DNA of 64,000 nucleotides from positions 30,763,777-30,827,776 of the forward strand of contig CM055093.1 in assembly GCA_029204225.1 (NCBI GenBank). The letters are read 5' to 3'. The notes under the pieces were generated by a model that did not search any database, was not told the origin of the DNA, and worked only from the letters and a program-made list of their open reading frames with translations. Within the stretch, counting starts at the first letter, position 1. Every line of letters begins with the position of its first letter. Shown here one piece after another: positions 26,861 to 38,830 of this stretch. This stretch comes from Diphasiastrum complanatum (Eukaryota; Streptophyta; Lycopodiopsida; Lycopodiales; Lycopodiaceae). The translations under genes were made by a program, and so were the position numbers.

Positions 26861-29800
26861 GGAGATGAGACCACCGTCTTTCCAAAATGGTGGTATCATC
26901 TCCTACCCTTAGATTTGTGGAACATCACCACTGCCACAATAGTGATGATGTAGAATACGCTACTCCATATTTACAAGTGAAAAACTTACAAATTTATAAC
27001 TCGGTATTAAATTCCCAATTTCAATAGCTAGAGCTTACCAATTTTTATATAAGTGTTGAAGTGTCAATTTCAACAATTGGCATCTTCTTCACAACAATCA
27101 TAACATTTTCTTGCAATTTATTCCTTGCTAAAATTCAAGGGCACACGTAAAGCATTCAACACAATGTTCTTTGCCTTTTAAGAAAAGGTAGAAAATCAAA
27201 TGAGTGTCACACAAGCTTAGTGTTGAAAATCTTCGATTAAAATGTGTGAATGTATTTCATATAATGATCATAGAATCATGGTGAGAGCAGTAATGTTCAA
27301 AGTTAAAAAGCTATGAACTACCTTGCAAAGATCAGCCAATAATCTAGTGTAGTATGAAATTGTAAGTACTCCAATAAAGAACAAGGAAGCAAATAGCTTG
27401 TTGAAAATTCTATGCTAATAATTTTAGAAGGTTAAAAACTTGATAGCACATTAGAAGCTAAATAAAATAATTACACCTAAATTTAGCCAAATTAAATCCA
27501 AGAGAAAAAAAAATGTCAAAATGCCAATTTTAACTACTGATATATTTGTATTTTTTAACCCTATCAAGCTTTGTCTCAATATACTAATTAGAAAGTCATG
27601 GGCCTCTTTGAAGAGGCTCATATTTTCTTAGGAGTTACACACCTTAAGTAGGATCCCTCTTGATTTTTATTTTTCAAAAATAGAATCCCTCTTTTAAGTA
27701 ACACAATAACCCATATCAAACTCCTTAAGTAGGGCATTTTGATGTATATTCAAGGCCAATAAAGTCTTTACAATATCTTATTACATTTATGGTCTTACAT
27801 GTATGTAATAGTGTTGGGTTAGTCAAAATTCATAGCATTTATGAATATGTATGGCTAGAGAAACAAGAAAAATTTAAACACTTTGACCAACATTATTTGA
27901 GTACAATAATTACATATTACTTACACTCAAACTTGGAACAAGAAATTGATGCTTTGAACAATATGACTTATATGGAAGTCATTAAAACACGTCTTGTTAC
28001 ACACTATGTTGATGATAGGGTCATTCCAACAACTATAGAGCAAGGCTTTTGAGTTTTGACACTTGCAGAACCAATCCTAATGAATGATGTGAACATGGAT
28101 GAATGGTCAGAAGCTAGAAATTAGATGATCGCAATGGTCTAGGTTTTAGAACATGAAAATGTTCAGTGGTCCCTTTGCACAAAATCATTGCCCCACTACT
28201 TTTTGTATTTTGTGACCAATGAACCCCCTCCACAAGCTTGTCCAATACTTTGCCTTTTGTTGTGTCAAAAAGTATATCTTATTTAACTCGACCCATTAGC
28301 CTTGACATAGTTTGTCTTCTCAAGATCTCATCAAGAATATGCAAATGATGACGCATGAAATATAAGAATAACAATTCATATTGTGAAGGCTATCTAGGAA
28401 ATTGGTCATAACTATTAAGTTTATAAATCATTATACATGTGGTCACAGCTAACTAGGCCTCAAAACCAAAATACTTAAGGAGAACACATAGCCACAATGA
28501 GAGTAAGTAGATTTCCTGAATTGTGAGTGGTACAATTCTTGAGTATACAATGTATCATGAAGTACCTAACATTTTTGCCTCTTATTGTGTCCCCACAATT
28601 GATTATAAGAAACTGACACTTTTGTCACTATTCTTTCGTTTTTCTTTTCTCAAAGTATCTCCTTTTATTTCTTCTTTTTGTAATAAATAAATACAAAGAG
28701 AAGCGTTCAAGAATCCAATATGACAAGCTTAAAGCACTTGAATAGAATAGAGTTTCTTACACTATTACAAGATTCCCTCAATAATCTTTAAAGGGATTTC
28801 TAGCCACCACAAATCATATGGGAAAGAAAGGCAATGACAAATGTGGAAGCAAAAATTCTAGTGAAAATTGAGAGCATCGATGACATCATTTCAAAATCAC
28901 ATATAACTAACTAGAAAAGTATGGTTGAGTTTATAAATAACGCAACAACTGTTGAATATGATTACCAATGTAAAGATAGTTGGCACATTGTACTCGAATG
29001 CCAAAGACATGAGAAACAATTGATAAAGTAATTCTCAACAGGCCTAAGTATTAATTCAAGACCCAAGTTATTAAAATGTTGTTGAGTTTTAAAGCCTTGA
29101 TGAAAGTAAAGTTGTTATGCACAAGGTTTTGATAGTGGCAACTTGGGGATGTGCCTCCAAAACCCTAAATCTAATTTTGTGTATACAAGGCCATTGCATA
29201 CCACTTTTGTGGATCTTTCATCATTTTTCAAGAATGGAGATTGAGAGAGAGAAAAAGATTGTATCCTCCCATTTTCATCATCTTCAAGAGGCTTTCTGTT
29301 ATGCATGAATGTGCTTGTATATGGATGTTGATCATTTAATTGGACTAAATCATGGTTTTACCAACAACTCATAGCATTCCCATAAGTATTCTCCATTTTT
29401 AGGTTTCATAATTAAATATCCATAACTTTCACATCCATGCATAATAGGTGTTACATCTCATGAAAATCAAGATATGATCATTAAGATTTGACTTGGTAGT
29501 AGATCCATAACCCTTTCTGACCGTTGGAAATGCAAGACAAAGGTGGTGCAGAGAATGGACTACATTTTTTTTCATTGTTGATAGGGAGACAATGCTAGAA
29601 TCGATTGAAAGCAAATTTTAATGAATTTTTTGGGCTTTCTTTTCATGATTTTCTTTTCTAGTTGAACTAACCTAGAGAGTGTCCAATTATGTCCAAGATT
29701 ATTTTTCCTCAAATCTTGATCTACATCAAGAGAATTCTACATCACCAATTATTGTGCTCGCCACTTAGCTATTTTTCTATTTTGTGCACATGTTTGCTCA

Positions 29801-30189
29801 CCATTTTTTCAGTGACCAATCTAGAATGCATATTGTTGGTCAAGTTGTTGGTGAGTAAAACCATTTTACTCGCGATTCTACTCATTTGTTTGTAATTTTT
29901 TTTGAAAGTACTCAATACTCTTACTCGCCCACTCCACAACACATCATTTGCCCTTTGGATCTATCAATTTATAGTTTGGCAAGCTAAAATTTTTTCCACT
30001 CACCTATTTAAAATTCTCCTTAATATGTTCCTGAAAAAACATTTTGTTTATAATGCCAAAGCTTTGCTAGCTTTCAATTTTGAACCTTTGACAAAAAGGC
30101 GACACGACATGACACGACACGACAAGACACAAAAGCCCCACGAACAGCCAACAAGAAGATCAACCAATTCCCATTGGGTGCAGATATCT
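26861..30189. other. no confident gene; weak ORF at 27789-28052
   Basis: Mostly AT-rich sequence. An 87-codon plus frame at 27789-28052 (WLEKQEKFKHFDQHYL, YMEVIKTRL) has reasonable composition but no recognised family. A possible degenerate zinc-knuckle trace (CKDSWHIVLEC) occurs near 28970-29003. Neither is strong enough to call. Confidence 0.4.
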
Positions 30190-31066
30190 AATCTGATATC
30201 ATGACATCGTTAAGACATCATTGATACTGAAGGGTGAAGGTTTATTCCCTTGGGTGGATGGCACAGAGGAGATGCCTACGACATCAGACAAAGAGCTACG
30301 TGAGTGGAGGGAGAAAAATGACAAGGCAGTAGCCTTACTATCTTCATCCATCAAAGATAGTCTCACACTTGATCTGGCTACACTCTCCAAGGCAAAGGAG
30401 ATGTGATATACACTGCTCACAAGATTTCAAACGAAATCACGAAGTCAAATCATGATGCTGGAAGATTAACTGACCAACCTGCAGTGGGACGACAAAGATC
30501 TCACTTCTTTTGTAAGGAAGATGAAAGATCTATTCATATCACATAACTCTGGAGCAGAGAATGCAGTGTCAGCTGAGAACCAGCTCACTTACCTATTGAG
30601 AGCCTTACCCAGATCTTTCCAGACAACCAGAACCCTGCTCGTGAAAGATCCTACCATGACCCTCAAAAAGGCAATTGTCGAAATTCGAGAGGAAGTCGAG
30701 GCGAGGGAGCACCTTGATCACAATGGTGGTTCTGACCAAGCCCTCTACGGCAGCAAAGAAAAGACCAAGAAACAATTCAATCCTAAGAGGGAGTCGAATC
30801 AAAGACAGAATCGTGATCAACAAGCAGAGGGGACCAGCAAAGGCAACTGGAAGAGCAAAGGCAACTGGAAGAGCAAAGGGAGGTCGAAACAGCAAGGTGG
30901 AGAAAAGAAGACTTGCGTGAGATGCAGACGAGATGGGCACACAGTTGATACATGTTGGCTCAATTTGAAAATTGAATGTATCCACTGTCACAAAAAGGGT
31001 CATGCAGCATGAATTGTCGCCTAAATCCGAGGAACAAATCAGCACAGAACGAGCGTCTCCTTAAAT
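30190..31066 (+). pseudogene. family B copia gag, second copy
   Basis: Matches the minus-strand gag at 17400-21344: TSLILKGEGLFPWVDG near 30215, then WREKNDKAVALLSSSI. Stops follow at 30404-30406 (TGA, Trp expected) and near 30467, and a frameshift sits around 30505. The frame 30521-31012 then carries LTYLLRALPRSFQTTRTLL, a short GNWKSK duplication, and a zinc knuckle CVRCRRDGHTVDTC followed by CIHCHKKGHAA. The second knuckle is finished in another frame (NCRLNPRNK). Gag would package element RNA. No pol or LTR is attached. Confidence 0.9.
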
Positions 31067-31149
31067 GACCAAGCTTTTCCACTCTCCAGGATAAATACTT
31101 TCAGAACACAAGCAAAAGAATGGGCAATTTTAATCTCAACAATCCAAAC

Positions 31150-32119
31150 TCCGTAGTATCTGCATTCGGGACATGAAAAAGAAGACGGTTTACTCGAGTC
31201 CTCGATCGATTTTTATCTCAATTTACCATCAAAGATTACCAATGTACGGGTTGCAGATATCTCTAAGTGCTATAAAAACATATATTTAGATGGCATTGAT
31301 GGACTGAAAACTATCATGAATAAATCCATTACATACGCGTTCAAACATTCTAATAAGATGTTTCTGAGTTTCAAATGGGAACAAGAAAGGGATGTCTTTA
31401 AATGGTCATGGAATAATAAAAAGTCAGAAGGGTGGTACAATATCGATAAAAATCTCTTATGCTTGTGGAATGCCTTCCTAATAGACAATTGTAATGTTAG
31501 GTTAGGAAACAAAACCTAGAGACAAATTCGTGGTATACCGATGAATTTTTCATGCTCACCTACTTGGTGTAACTGGTATCTTGCGTTCTTTGAAGCTCAA
31601 TTTATTAAGAGACTGGCCAGGTTAGGTCTCAGAAAAGATATGAATGTTTTCTGTCACTCGTTTATATATATTGATGACATTTGGTGCATTAATAATCCCA
31701 TTATTGATGCATTTATGGACAAAAATCAGATTAGAGTACCAAATAACCCTTTTTGGTTTGGAAAATGTTTCTGGCCTACCAATATCTCTCTTGCATCACA
31801 TAAACAAGATTTAGAAAAACCTTTGAAGGTACTTCATGCATCAAGTATCGTATAAAGCAAAAGCATGAGCTCCCAACAAATGCATTCGTGAAAAAAAGTG
31901 AAAAAGTCTTGGGAAGCAAATACCACCAGTTTTTTGAACATTTTGATTACTTATAATCTTGGCACCGGTGTTTATAAGCTTTCAAAGTTTGATAAAAGAA
32001 GAGACTTACCTTTTCAATACTTACAGGACATACATCTGGCTTCCAATAGGCCCGTCTACAACTCGTACAAAGTAATTGCCCAAAAGCCCTTAGAAGGGAC
32101 GACCAAAACCCGCCCCTGA
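31150..32119 (+). pseudogene. reverse transcriptase of a non-copia lineage (YIDD type)
   Basis: A single frame across about 900 bases with only three in-frame stops (31517, about 31853, about 31889) and no frameshift. Motifs in order: VADISKCYKNI (RT motif A Asp, about 31250-31282); a basic/aromatic insert; RGIPMNFSCSPTWCNWYL, in the position of the G.P.G..xSP block; FIYIDDIWCINNP (YIDD catalytic pair at about 31667-31681); FLNILIT; and FDKRRDLPF with ASNRPVYNSY (31986-32075). This set resembles an RT group I know from protists, algae and animals, which may belong near Penelope-like elements. It is clearly not copia, gypsy or the LINE type seen elsewhere here. The C-terminal end is replaced by the hairpin repeat array. 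Confidence 0.65.
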
Positions 32120-32720
32120 TGGTTGCCCCTAACTATGTGCCCCTGAATTAAGGGCAGATTTTTTTCCGCCCCTATTTCAATAAGGAGGGGTAGGGAATTT
32201 TTCCCGCCTTTCCTACAACAAGGAAGGGTCGCCACCCCTCCAACAAAGAAAGGCGAGATTTTTCACGCCCCTCCTACAACAAGGAGGGACATGTTATTTT
32301 TCTACCCTTTCTACAACAAGGAGGGGCGGGGAAAACCCCGCCCCTCCTACAACAAGGAGGGGTGGGTTTTTTCCCACCCCTCCTACACAAAAGAGGGGCG
32401 GGTTTTGTCCTACCCCTCTTTCAACAATGAGGGGAGGGAAAAAACCCACCCCTCGTACACAAAGGAGGGGCGGGTTTTTTCCCGCCCCTCCTACAACAAG
32501 GAGGAGCGGGTTTTTTTCCGCCCCTCCTACAACAAGGAGGGGCACGTTTTTTTTGCCCCTCTTTCAACAAAGAGGGGCGGGTTCTTAACAAGGAAATGTG
32601 GATTTTAGAGTTTATCCCTCATACAACAAGGAGGGGCAAGTTTTTTTCACTCTTATTTAAACGAGGAAGGATAAGTTTTTACCTGCTGCTCCTATAATAA
32701 GAAGGGGCAAGTATTTAATT
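32090..32720. repeat. 36-bp tandem array of GC-rich hairpins
   Basis: About fifteen units of roughly 36 bp. Each unit has a stem CCCGCCCCTCCT / AGGAGGGGCGGG around the loop ACAACA and is separated from the next by a run of 4-8 T (sometimes A). The stem also pairs across the T-run with the next unit, so the array is self-complementary in two registers. Units decay towards both edges (32090-32200 and 32590-32720). It begins within bases of the last recognisable RT codons. The NKEGR-type reading frame through it is a by-product of a period divisible by three. Confidence 0.9.
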
Positions 32721-33983
32721 CTCTCTTCTCTTTTAACAAGTTAATGAACTTTTAGAAATTTTTTCAAAACAAAATTTATAAAATTTGCATATGAGTTGTC
32801 CATGTCAAAAACATAACATAGCAAATAAAAAAAATGCAAATGAATTCGTCTATGCAAAAAAAATTGTCATAAAAAGTAAAAATAAATGAGAGAATGATTT
32901 GTAACAATTGATTAAAAATATAGAAATTTGAATGTTGGATCAAAATAATTTTTTTTAACATTTCACAAGATCTCATATAAAATTGATATAGTATAACAAC
33001 TCACATTGATATCATGCTAAGTATTTTTATAATAATGTACAAGAAATAAATGTTGTAAATTAAACACATTAGACTACAAGCAAAATGTTGAATGTTTTCA
33101 TATATTTCAAAAATATTTCACACTAAATGGTATTATGATACAATCCAACATGTTATAGAATACTCATCTAAGATCTAAAAATTAATAGAAATATTATCTA
33201 TATTTTATAAATGACACTAAATTTTATATAAGATAAACAAAATTATAGACACAACATTTGAAATATTTCCAATAAATAAATAAAGACAATTTTATTTAAT
33301 CCTATTTTTTTGCATAATAACATTGGAATAACAATATTGGCTTGCACATATTAATGAGCTTTGTAATTTCAAAGCAAATGTTATTGTCTTTTACACAATT
33401 CTATGAATAGAAAATATCAGTTTAAACATGGTAAGGCAAAATAAAACGAAATGGTCAAAGTGTAAAACCATTCACAGCTTCACCTATGGTACGTCCATGA
33501 TCACCAACATCAAACAATTTTGCATTGGGTACTAATGCATATAATATACAAACGATCCAATTATTTGGTCCCACCAATTTGAAATGTCATATTTTTGTAG
33601 GATCTTTGGTATGTAATGTTGCAATTGCAACTTTCTTGATTTTATTCCACAATTCAACTTTTTCACCCTCTAAAATCATCTTGTTCATTTTATCAACCTA
33701 CATAGAAATAAAATGATATGTTAATTTCAATATTAATGAAATTGTGAGCACCAAAACTATCATATTGTTAAAACATCAACTTGTGTGCTTTTGAATCTAA
33801 CAAATCTAAACAAAATGTAATAATATCAAATTTATATAGAATTCATATAGAATCAATACAACTAAAAAAAAGTTTTTTATATAACCTAACTACAAACGTA
33901 ACTGAGGTTGTCAAAACCGTCACAAGGCATATCTATCCATGAAATTGCCTAGTTCCGAACCATAAGTATGTCCTACTCTAAAT
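32721..33983. other. very AT-rich stretch, no gene recognised
   Basis: Strongly A/T-biased sequence with no motif or repeat that I can name. Confidence 0.5.
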
Positions 33984-34260
33984 TGTGAGAAATTGTCAAA
34001 TTTGGCAAACTTGGTTTGATTAAACCATGTAAATATGTATATTGATGGGTCCCACACGTGTGAGTCCATGTTGCCACGTGTGAATCTACTCTAGAATAGG
34101 TTAGATCATGTTCATAGGGTTGATCAAGTTTTTTTTGGTAATGATTCCTAAATTATAGGACCAAATCCCTACAATTATGGAGTTGGTTGATCAACCTAGC
34201 CATCAACTTGAAAAACTCAAGGGTTAGGTTGGATTGGCAATTAGGGCAAAAATGCTCAAC
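33984..34260 (+). repeat. LTR fragment of the gag-only family
   Basis: Starts TGTGAGAAATTGTCAAATTTGG and follows the LTR at 4246 and 47595 for about 270 bases, including GGGTCCCACACGTGTGAG, the GATTCCTA...ATAGGACC segment and AATTAGGGCAAAA. The downstream two thirds and any internal region are gone. Confidence 0.75.
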
Positions 34261-34479
34261 CATCTTCCTGATTAAATGAGGTCGTATAATCGCAAGGAAT
34301 GTTGATTTTATTGAAAATTGAGCTGGTGGGCTCCTGATAGACCTGTGAGACTAGGGAAAGGGTTTGTCCCAAGTATGAGCCACATGGAAAGTGTCTATAG
34401 GTGTCAAAGCCTCCTGACACACCTTTTATAAGCCTTGGTTTAGTCAAACTTTCACGGCCATAAGTTGATGGTTACTCAT

Positions 34480-35372
34480 CCTTTATGAGGGCGTCTCTTT
34501 GATTGGTGATGGTTGGAATGATACTAGGAGTCAAACTATTTAGGGTGTTCTTTGTTATTCATGTGGTAAGACATACTTTGTGAAGGCCATTAATAATTCA
34601 AAAGGCGATAAAAGTGCAGAGAGGCTTTGTGCGATTTGGACTAAATTTGTAGAATTGGTTGGACCACAAAATGTCATTCAATTCATTAGGATGGCGAGGC
34701 ATCAAATAGACCAGCTGAAAGGATTTTGATGGAGAAGTATATCCTCACATGTGGTTCACATCTTGAATGGCACATTGCTTGAATAATTTGTTGAAAGATA
34801 TTGGAAAGTTGGAGTGGATGGCTCCTCTCATAGAGACTGGGAGATAGATTGTCCATTTTATTGTCCTCTCCACGCAGTTGCCTATGTTTTGGACCCAAAA
34901 TTTCAAAGAAAGTATGCATGGAATGATACAAAGGTTTTACAAGTGTGGGAGGATGGCTTGAAGAAGTTGGTTCTATATATAGAACAAAGAAGAGTGGTTA
35001 GTTTTCTACAGAAAGGATAGATTGTTTGGCTTAGAAGATGCACATGTTGATAGGTTCCTTCACAGTTCAGCCTTGTGGTGGGAGGAATTATGGGGCAAAT
35101 ACACCACAATTGCAGAAGCTTGCAATTCGTGTCCTTAGCCATGGTGGGAGCTCATCTCACTGCGAGCGATTATGGAGTTCTTTTGGCAACATAGTCACTT
35201 TGAAGAGGAATTGCTTGGGGACTGAAAAGGCTAATACCTTAGTTTTTGTAAATGCAAATTTACGTTTGCTAGAGCCATCAAGCCATGCATTTCTTGCTAA
35301 AGACTATAAGAAATTTAAAAAAAAGAAGAATTTCTCTCATAGTGCATGTCATGATGCTGATTTCACAATTTA
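34480..35372 (+). pseudogene. hAT-family transposase remnant
   Basis: Pieces in order: a DUF659-like segment (GDGWNDTRS, then CYSCGKTYFVKAINNSKGDK and LVGPQNVIQFI, 34505-34690); a middle segment LHAVAYVLDPKFQRKYAW (34870-34925); and a C-terminal hAT dimerisation domain (GANTPQLQKLAIRVLSHGGS, then CERLWSSFGNI..LKRN and VNANLRLLEPS, 35095-35285). Several stops and frameshifts separate them. hAT transposases cut and paste DNA with 8-bp target duplications. Terminal inverted repeats were not identified. Confidence 0.85.
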
Positions 35373-35373
35373 A

Positions 35374-36170
35374 ATTGATGGAAGCAAAGGCAAGAAGCAT
35401 GGTGCATAAAACTATTGTGGCAAGGAATGCCATTAGGACAAATTTTACTACAAACAAAAGACATTTGATCTTAAGAAGGGCAAGGTTTAGGCTAAGGAGA
35501 CCGTCAACTTTGCTAAAGCGAAGAAGTGTGATGGTGTAAACAATCCTAAACTCTTTCTAGCTTCTTTGGATTAGAAACATGATGGTTAGTTGATAGATTT
35601 TGCATGCACCCAACATATGACATCTCATAGAGTGATCATTTTCTACTTTTGAGAATGTGATTGATGAGCAAAGACAAGTATGTTTAGGTGATGGCAATCA
35701 AATTCCAATTCATAAAATTGTCTCCGTTGTGATTGATACGCAACAAGAATCGAGGAACATTGAGCAAGTATTATATATCTCTAAACTATTGCAAAACCTT
35801 ATCTCAGTTTACTACAATAACTTCAAAAAAGTTCCAAGTTCCCTTCTTTGGTAATAAATGCACTAATAAGGAGGTAAATATAGCAATTGCTATAGGTGTC
35901 AAAGGAAGAGGAACATATAAACTCATATTGATTATGTATTGTATGCTTGTCAAATTTCAACAAATCTCTCCTAATTTATTTGTTGGCATCATCAGCTTGA
36001 TCACTTGAACTTTCAATTTTTGAGTCATTTTGAAAAGAGCGACATGGTAATTGGTCTACCCCATGTCGACGTATTATATTAAATATGTGAGGTGCGTCAA
36101 TTGGAAAATCAACAATTGACCCTAACTGCTTGTTATGACTGAATGGCACCCTTCATACTGAAAGGTTGAA
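35374..36170 (+). pseudogene. copia gag-protease-preintegrase remnant
   Basis: A knuckle-like YCGKECH, the protease region LIDFACTQHMTSH in place of the usual DSGCTxHM, then RQVCLGDGNQIPI and NIEQVLYISKLLQNLISV. These are followed by the pre-integrase HQLDHLNFQFL around 35988-36020. Many stops are present. The family differs from A, B and C. Confidence 0.7.
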
Positions 36171-36840
36171 TAAAGACAAGCCTTACAAGTATCAAACTAG
36201 GGCAAGAGGAGTCAGTTAGCATCAAAGTAGGGCAAGAGGAGTTTAGCATCAAAGAAAATAGAGGAGAAGAGGCAAGGCTGACCTAACAAGTGGAGAAGCA
36301 GTGCATTGCAAGGATTGAGGAGAATAAGTCCACCAGCAAGATGGAGCCGTCAACTTCAGGTAATTTTGAGCTCCTTTATCTTCCTGTATTTTGCTAAGCA
36401 CCCAATAGGTAACAATAGCTAGCAATAATTAGTTTTGCATTCATCCTTTAGATTCATCTCTGAATCACAAACTCTGAGAATCCAAACATGGAAATCCATG
36501 ATTTAGCTAAGAAATCAATTCATCAACTCTGAATCAGCCTATGAAAAAATAGAAATATGTGGCATCACCTGAAGAATAGCACATTGTTGTGATAGCACCT
36601 TCAGAACAACCCCTTATGTGCACCTCAAGCTCATTCAAGAAGCAGCAGTTTCTACCAAAAGTGACATGATACAGGTCTTTCAACAATAAAAGACAGTATC
36701 TCAATTAGTTCAGTAGGCAGCACCTTCAATGGCAGTGAAGAACAAGAAAAACGGGAAGCCCCCCAACGGAAGTCAAGAAAGAAGTGTAGAGAGAGCGTTG
36801 TCTTTTGCTCTTCCTCTTGGGATTCTCAGCACTGGATTTT
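36171..36840. other. no gene recognised
   Basis: Includes a short local duplication (CAAACTAGGGCAAGAGGAGT and CAAAGTAGGGCAAGAGGAGT, 36187-36242) but no coding signal. Confidence 0.45.
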
Positions 36841-37345
36841 ACAAGTGTTTGAGCGCTGGCTCACGGCTGGTCCTTGCTTATCAGCGCTGACGCCCTGTCA
36901 ATGCATAGATGCTTTGGAGCGCTGGTCCACCATCGCTGATTTTTGGCCATTCAAGCTCATTCATGATTTTCAGTTCATCCTGCGTGTTACTGAGCGCTGA
37001 TCCATGAGCGCTGGCTCGCTGAGATTCATGAATTCTGGGCGCCGGCCACGTACTTCTTCAATTGTCTCTAAAAGCTGCTCTATCAGACTTTATCCATACC
37101 TTCTGAGAGCACTGGTTCGCAGCTGGTTTGCACTTGTTTCAACAGAAGAACTCTGCATTTCTGCTCCGGCACTGATTCGTAGTTGTTTCAACACACGAAC
37201 TCTGCATTTTATGTTCCGACTGTTGGTTCTGTATTTTCGATTTTGAGGAACACGCACTCTCTCCAACACGAACTCTGTATTTTCTGCTCCGATTGCTGGT
37301 TCTGTATTTTCGATTTCGAGGAGGGCGCACTCTCTCCAAACGCGA
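36841..37345. repeat. AGCGCTG-rich patch followed by imperfect 70-bp duplications
   Basis: Between 36851 and 37020 the palindrome AGCGCT recurs at least five times within GAGCGCTGG/AGCGCTGA words. From about 37130 to 37345 a unit containing GAACTCTG, ATTTTCTGCTCCG, TTCTGTATTTTCGATTT and GCACTCTCTCCAA is repeated imperfectly. It may be part of an LTR or a satellite-like remnant, with no coding meaning apparent. Confidence 0.6.
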
Positions 37346-37445
37346 AGTAGGGGGCGGGAAGGAAATATGCCCTTCAAACATTTTGATTGTTTAAAAATTT
37401 ATTGTGATCTTATAAATTTTCAATTTACACGAGCACAATCATAGA

Positions 37446-38025
37446 TGCTGATCGTTCCATTTCGGAACGCGTACGGGACGGGTGTTCCGAAACGGAACGT
37501 GTCAGTTTTATTTATTTTTTTGGAACGTATATGTATGATTTTATGGAACGTATGTCAGAGTGTCAGAGTGATTAGAGGGATGAGCGTCAGTGTAGATAAT
37601 CAGGGAAACTGATCCAAGAACATCCTTGTGAGCATGATCTAGATTGATGCTGATGGGAAAAGTGCTACTAAAAACGTAAAGCGGTGAAGATCATACATCT
37701 CCATAAACAACTCCTATTGTCTGAAATGCCAGTTTCAAGGTCATGGTTGCAATCGCCAACAAAATAGCAACACAGTGGTGTGCGTCAATGTTATCATGTT
37801 CTGTATTCAAATCAGACTCACCTTGATCGACTCCATCCATTGATTGTCCAGTACCTACTACCAAGAGCTCGACGAGCTTTGGCCTCATCTCATTCGAGTT
37901 ATTTCTCTGCATACAGTGAAACAACCATGGTCTATACATTACACTTGCAATAACATTTTTATAGTTCGTTCCGTGCGTATGGAACAGACTTCGTTCCGTA
38001 CGTACGAAACGGAACGCTCTGAACC
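37446..38025. repeat. GGAACG palindrome clusters
   Basis: Words of the type GTTCC/GGAAC, CGAAACGGAACG and CGTTCCGTACGTACGAAACG are concentrated at 37455-37550 and 37965-38015, about 420 bases apart. They may be the facing ends of a small decayed element. No coding region lies between that I can recognise. Confidence 0.45.
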
Positions 38026-38451
38026 AGAAGGTTTGGAATGGGCATCTATGGGTAGCACATTGTCTCATTTAGAAAAGCTTGTAATTATTTTGTCAAGTGT
38101 TACATGATTAAATGAGGTGATTTCGACTCCATATCAATATTATTTTTATTGACTAACATTCTACAACTTGTACATTGATCGATAATTTATCTGGTTTGTT
38201 ATTTTATGTGCACTTTGTTATCTTTTATCTTTATCTTGCCCAACAATGCACCTTTTTTGGTAACTTTTTAGCTTCTTGTGTGACTTTGTTGCTAGCTTTA
38301 GAATGAGAGTATTTTACACTAGTTTTTTTTGTCTATCTTGATGGCTTTCATTTCTATCCTCAAAACAAATGTTGATTAGAAGCACATGTGTTATCTAGTT
38401 CATGGGCACACTTTCATCAAACTTTTGAGTAGATGGCATATGAATCTTATA
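38026..38451. other. no gene recognised
   Basis: AT-rich and featureless by eye. Confidence 0.4.
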
Positions 38452-38830
38452 TTATATACTTGAAGATTCATAACCAACTTTTATCCCTTGACGGAAGAAG
38501 GGTCCCCTTTGTTCTAGTATCAAATGCATATGAACAAAGCAATTAGAACCAAACACTCTCAAATCTTTCACATTCGGTTTTCCTTTGTACAAAACTTTGT
38601 AAGGTACTTTTCTATTCATAGAATCATTAGGAGTGCAAAGATTGCACATGATAAAGCTTCACCCCAAAAGATCTAGGGAGACATACATCCATCCTCTTCA
38701 TAATCCTCTTCATAGCGACCCCATTTTGTTGAGGTGTGTAGCAACACGATAGCAATTTCTTTATTTTCTCTTGATCACAATAATCTTTGAAGATATCGTA
38801 GATTTACTTACTCTCCTCCATAATCTGACC
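38452..38830 (-). pseudogene. copia integrase C-terminal fragment
   Basis: On the minus strand the fragment reads YTPQQNGVA, in the catalytic Glu region with the Glu itself replaced or lost, then a segment with CLPRSFWGEA in a shifted frame. The frame VPYKVLYKGKPNVKDLRVFG..CFVH at 38452-38649 is the usual integrase tail. The source family is not A, B or C. Confidence 0.75.

Noticed and set aside
32291-32608. NKEGR-repeat protein
   Set aside because: The array period (36 bp) is a multiple of three, so any frame without stops stays open. Changes keep base pairing rather than amino-acid identity.
31150-32720. CRISPR array with an associated reverse transcriptase
   Set aside because: Units are contiguous palindromes without unique spacers, there are no cas genes, and the context is a plant genome.
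32090-32720. Bacterial-style intrinsic terminators (hairpin plus T-run)
   Set aside because: The form is similar, but a tandem self-complementary minisatellite in plant DNA explains it better, and no operon is present.
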